Source of the DNA: Actinomycetospora sp.
GTDB lineage: Bacteria; Actinomycetota; Actinomycetes; Mycobacteriales; Pseudonocardiaceae
Assembly: GCA_025925615.1 (NCBI GenBank)
Contig: JAICLN010000232.1
Coordinates: 1-6,907 of the forward strand
Direction: 5' to 3'
DNA length: 6,907 nt
Made by a program: the position numbers and the translations under genes
In this document: piece by piece, positions 5,510 to 6,907 of the stretch
Layout: each line of letters starts with the position of its first letter
Numbering within the stretch: the first letter of the stretch is position 1
Notes under the pieces: model-generated
What the model was told of the DNA's origin: nothing
Seen by the model: only the letters and a program-made list of their open reading frames with translations
Databases searched by the model: none

Positions 5510-6778
5510 ATGGCGTCGGAGACCGATCGGGCCGAGGTGCGGAGCACCGGCGAGCGCGCCGAGCGGGACGGGGCCGGCACGGTCGGTGTGCCGGAACCAC
5601 GAGCCGCCGACGACGCGCCGACCGGCGAGGTGTCGCTGGGGGCCTGGCGCGAGCGCGGCGGTGCCCGGGACGACGGCGGCACGGCCGAGCACCCGGAGCG
5701 CGACCCCGCCTCCGAGCACGACGAGGTCCCCGGGCACGACGAGATCCCTGAGCACGGCGAGGCCGACCAGGACGACCTCGACGGCGGGCCACTGCGCGGC
5801 GACGTCCTCGGCCGCATCGCCGGCGCGACGACCGCGATCCTCGCCACCACCGACCGCGACGGCGTCGGGGACGTCAGCGTCCTCGCCGGGGCACGGTGCT
5901 TCCTGCGGGTGCTCGACCGTGACCGCTTCGCCTTCCCGGACACCGGGACCGAGGCGGCGACGGCGGCCCGCGCGAACCTGGCCGAGACCCCCGCCGTCGC
6001 GATGCTGCTCCTGGTCGGCGGCACCCGCCGCGCCCTGCACGTCAACGGCACCGCCCGCGTCGTGCCCGCCGCCGAGCTGCGCGCCGAGGACCCGACCGTG
6101 CCCGAGGCCCCGGTGCCCGGGGAGCCCACCGACGTGTGGGTGGTCGTCGAGGTCGGCGACCTCTATCCCCTCGACGGCGAGGACGCCCCGGTCCTGGGCG
6201 GCCCGCGGCCGACGCCGGCGCCCGCACCGGCGGGTGCATCGATCCGGGGACGGACGGTGGCCGCGGCGCTCGTCGCCGTCGCGCTGATCGCCATGGTCGG
6301 CATCGCGGCGGTCGTCGTCGCGCAGCGCCCCTCGGCCCCGGCGGCCGCGCCGGCCCCCGCCCCCGTGGTCGACCCCGGCCCGACCGGTCCGCCGACCCTG
6401 CGCGGCCAGGTCACCGAGGTCCGTGACCCCTCGACCGTGGTCGTCGACGTGGCCGGGCGGCCGGTGTCCGTGGCGATCGTCGGGATCGACGCCGCCACCG
6501 TCCCGGCCTGCGCCCGGACCGAGTCGCTGGACTTCGCGCGCCGCACCCTGCAGGGCCAGACCGTGACCCTGGTGCCGGACCCGACGCTCCCGGTGCAGCC
6601 GGGCGTCACCCGCGCCTACGCGGTGCTCGGCAGCCAGCTCTCCTACACCGACGCCGCGATCCGGGGCGGCCACGCCCCGGCGGCGGGCCTGTCGCAGTAC
6701 GGCTCGGTGTACGACGACGAGCAGCGCGACGCGAAGGACGCCGGGGTCGGCATGTGGGGCCCGCCCTGCGTGGGCTGA
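5510..6778 (+). CDS. Membrane fusion protein: PPOX-like split barrel, one TM helix, degenerate SNase-like domain
   Basis: The 422-aa product has four parts. Residues 1-92 are charged and disordered-looking, with EHDEVP-GHDEIP-EHGE repeats at 69-84. Residues about 95-225 resemble an FMN-type pyridoxamine-phosphate-oxidase split barrel (ILATTDRDG, FLRVLDRDRFAFPDT, ANLAETPAVAMLLLV, ALHVNGTARVV), although the Arg-rich flavin-phosphate segment after FPD is replaced by TGTEAATAA. A helix at about 249-271 follows RGR, implying an inside N-terminus and an outside C-terminus. After a Pro/Ala linker, residues 297-422 resemble the staphylococcal nuclease fold (TLRGQVTEVRDPSTVVVDV, IVGIDAAT, VTLVPDPT, GVGMW). 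By alignment the nuclease positions Asp21, Arg35 and Glu43 are Ser308, Ala322 and Thr330; Arg368 matches Arg87. Cys334 and Cys420 may form a disulfide outside. A nuclease or oxidase activity is therefore doubtful. The ATG follows a G-rich stretch (5495-5506). It lies 98 bp after the permease and may be co-transcribed. Confidence 0.78.
   Translation: MASETDRAEVRSTGERAERDGAGTVGVPEPRAADDAPTGEVSLGAWRERGGARDDGGTAEHPERDPASEHDEVPGHDEIPEHGEADQDDLDGGPLRGDVLGRIAGATTAILATTDRDGVGDVSVLAGARCFLRVLDRDRFAFPDTGTEAATAARANLAETPAVAMLLLVGGTRRALHVNGTARVVPAAELRAEDPTVPEAPVPGEPTDVWVVVEVGDLYPLDGEDAPVLGGPRPTPAPAPAGASIRGRTVAAALVAVALIAMVGIAAVVVAQRPSAPAAAPAPAPVVDPGPTGPPTLRGQVTEVRDPSTVVVDVAGRPVSVAIVGIDAATVPACARTESLDFARRTLQGQTVTLVPDPTLPVQPGVTRAYAVLGSQLSYTDAAIRGGHAPAAGLSQYGSVYDDEQRDAKDAGVGMWGPPCVG
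5714..5761 (+). repeat. 18-bp tandem repeat encoding EHDEVP-type hexapeptides
   Basis: Units run 5714-5731 (EHDEVP), 5732-5749 (GHDEIP) and a partial 5750-5761 (EHGE). A related EHPE lies at 5687-5698. The repeat keeps the reading frame and forms the acidic, histidine-bearing part of the N-terminal tail of the fusion protein. Confidence 0.7.
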
Positions 6779-6810
6779 CGGCGTCGCCAGCGACAGCATC
6801 ACAGCCCACC

Positions 6811-6817
6811 GAGGTGA
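6811..6817 (+). promoter_or_regulatory. Shine-Dalgarno sequence of the gene starting at 6822
   Basis: GAGGTGA matches the anti-Shine-Dalgarno sequence of 16S rRNA. GAGG ends 7 nt before the GTG at 6822. Confidence 0.45.
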
Positions 6818-6821
6818 GCAC

Positions 6822-6907
6822 GTGCAGCCACACCGGCAGCCGCCGCCACGTCCGCACCCCGGTGATCGCCACGCGACCACACTCGCCGTCGGGAGGCCCC
6901 CGGGACG
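6822..6907 (+). CDS. Possible start of a further gene, cut by the window end
   Basis: From GTG 6822 the frame is open to the window end. It reads M(GTG)QPHRQPPPRPHPGDRHATT..., a Pro/His/Arg-rich N-terminus. The only support is the Shine-Dalgarno sequence at 6811-6817 and its position 43 bp after the fusion-protein stop, in the same direction. An alternative GTG at 6814 in another frame is also open to the end. The product cannot be recognised from 28 codons. If real, it may be co-transcribed with the fusion gene. Confidence 0.35.
   Translation, partial: MQPHRQPPPRPHPGDRHATTLAVGRPPG

Noticed and set aside
3681..5792. 703-codon minus-strand open frame across the ABC exporter
   Set aside because: It is antisense to two genes with complete conserved motifs. 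Its product is a low-complexity Arg/Pro/Gly/Asp mixture, as expected from very GC-rich DNA.
6783..6794. Small hairpin GTCGC-CA-GCGAC after the fusion-protein stop
   Set aside because: A 5-bp stem with a 2-nt loop is too weak to call a terminator.

Overview
The window is very GC-rich DNA with almost no A+T-rich gaps. Third codon positions are nearly all G or C, GTG starts occur, and two genes have start codons placed right behind a TANNNT -10 element. This fits a high-GC actinobacterium. The Pseudonocardiales (Pseudonocardia-like) is my guess from gene content and style; nothing in the window proves it. No rRNA, tRNA, CRISPR array, transposase or phage gene is visible.

Left part (1-3327): a minus-strand epoxide hydrolase of the EHN-domain type ends at a perfect 15-bp hairpin at the window edge. 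Its start at 1218 faces a 167-bp divergent control region holding a leaderless-type -10 and a 15-bp dyad. On the plus strand follow a small acidic protein of unknown function (82 aa, start set by a full-length Shine-Dalgarno match) and a 533-aa thiamine-diphosphate enzyme closely resembling benzoylformate decarboxylase (MdlC). The decarboxylase keeps Ser26, Glu47 and His70, but has Tyr where the second active-site histidine (His281 in Pseudomonas putida) sits and Ile at the substrate-pocket Ala460 position. The two enzymes could belong to one arylalkene/arylglycol oxidation route, but the genes for the steps between them are not in the window.

Middle (3328-3591): an intergenic region with three copies of a 21-23-bp palindrome. 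Two of them stand head to head and could fold into one 23-bp stem. The repeats fall inside a 34-codon open frame that has a good ribosome binding site but is probably not a real gene.

Right part (3592-6907): a two-gene ABC exporter (DrrA-like ATPase and ABC-2 permease, joined by an ATGA overlap) is followed by a single-pass membrane protein of 422 aa. That protein combines an acidic His/Asp/Glu repeat segment, a pyridoxamine-phosphate-oxidase-like split barrel, one transmembrane helix and a staphylococcal-nuclease-like domain that has lost most of its catalytic residues. This fusion is the most unusual object in the window. A further gene, cut by the window end, may start at 6822.
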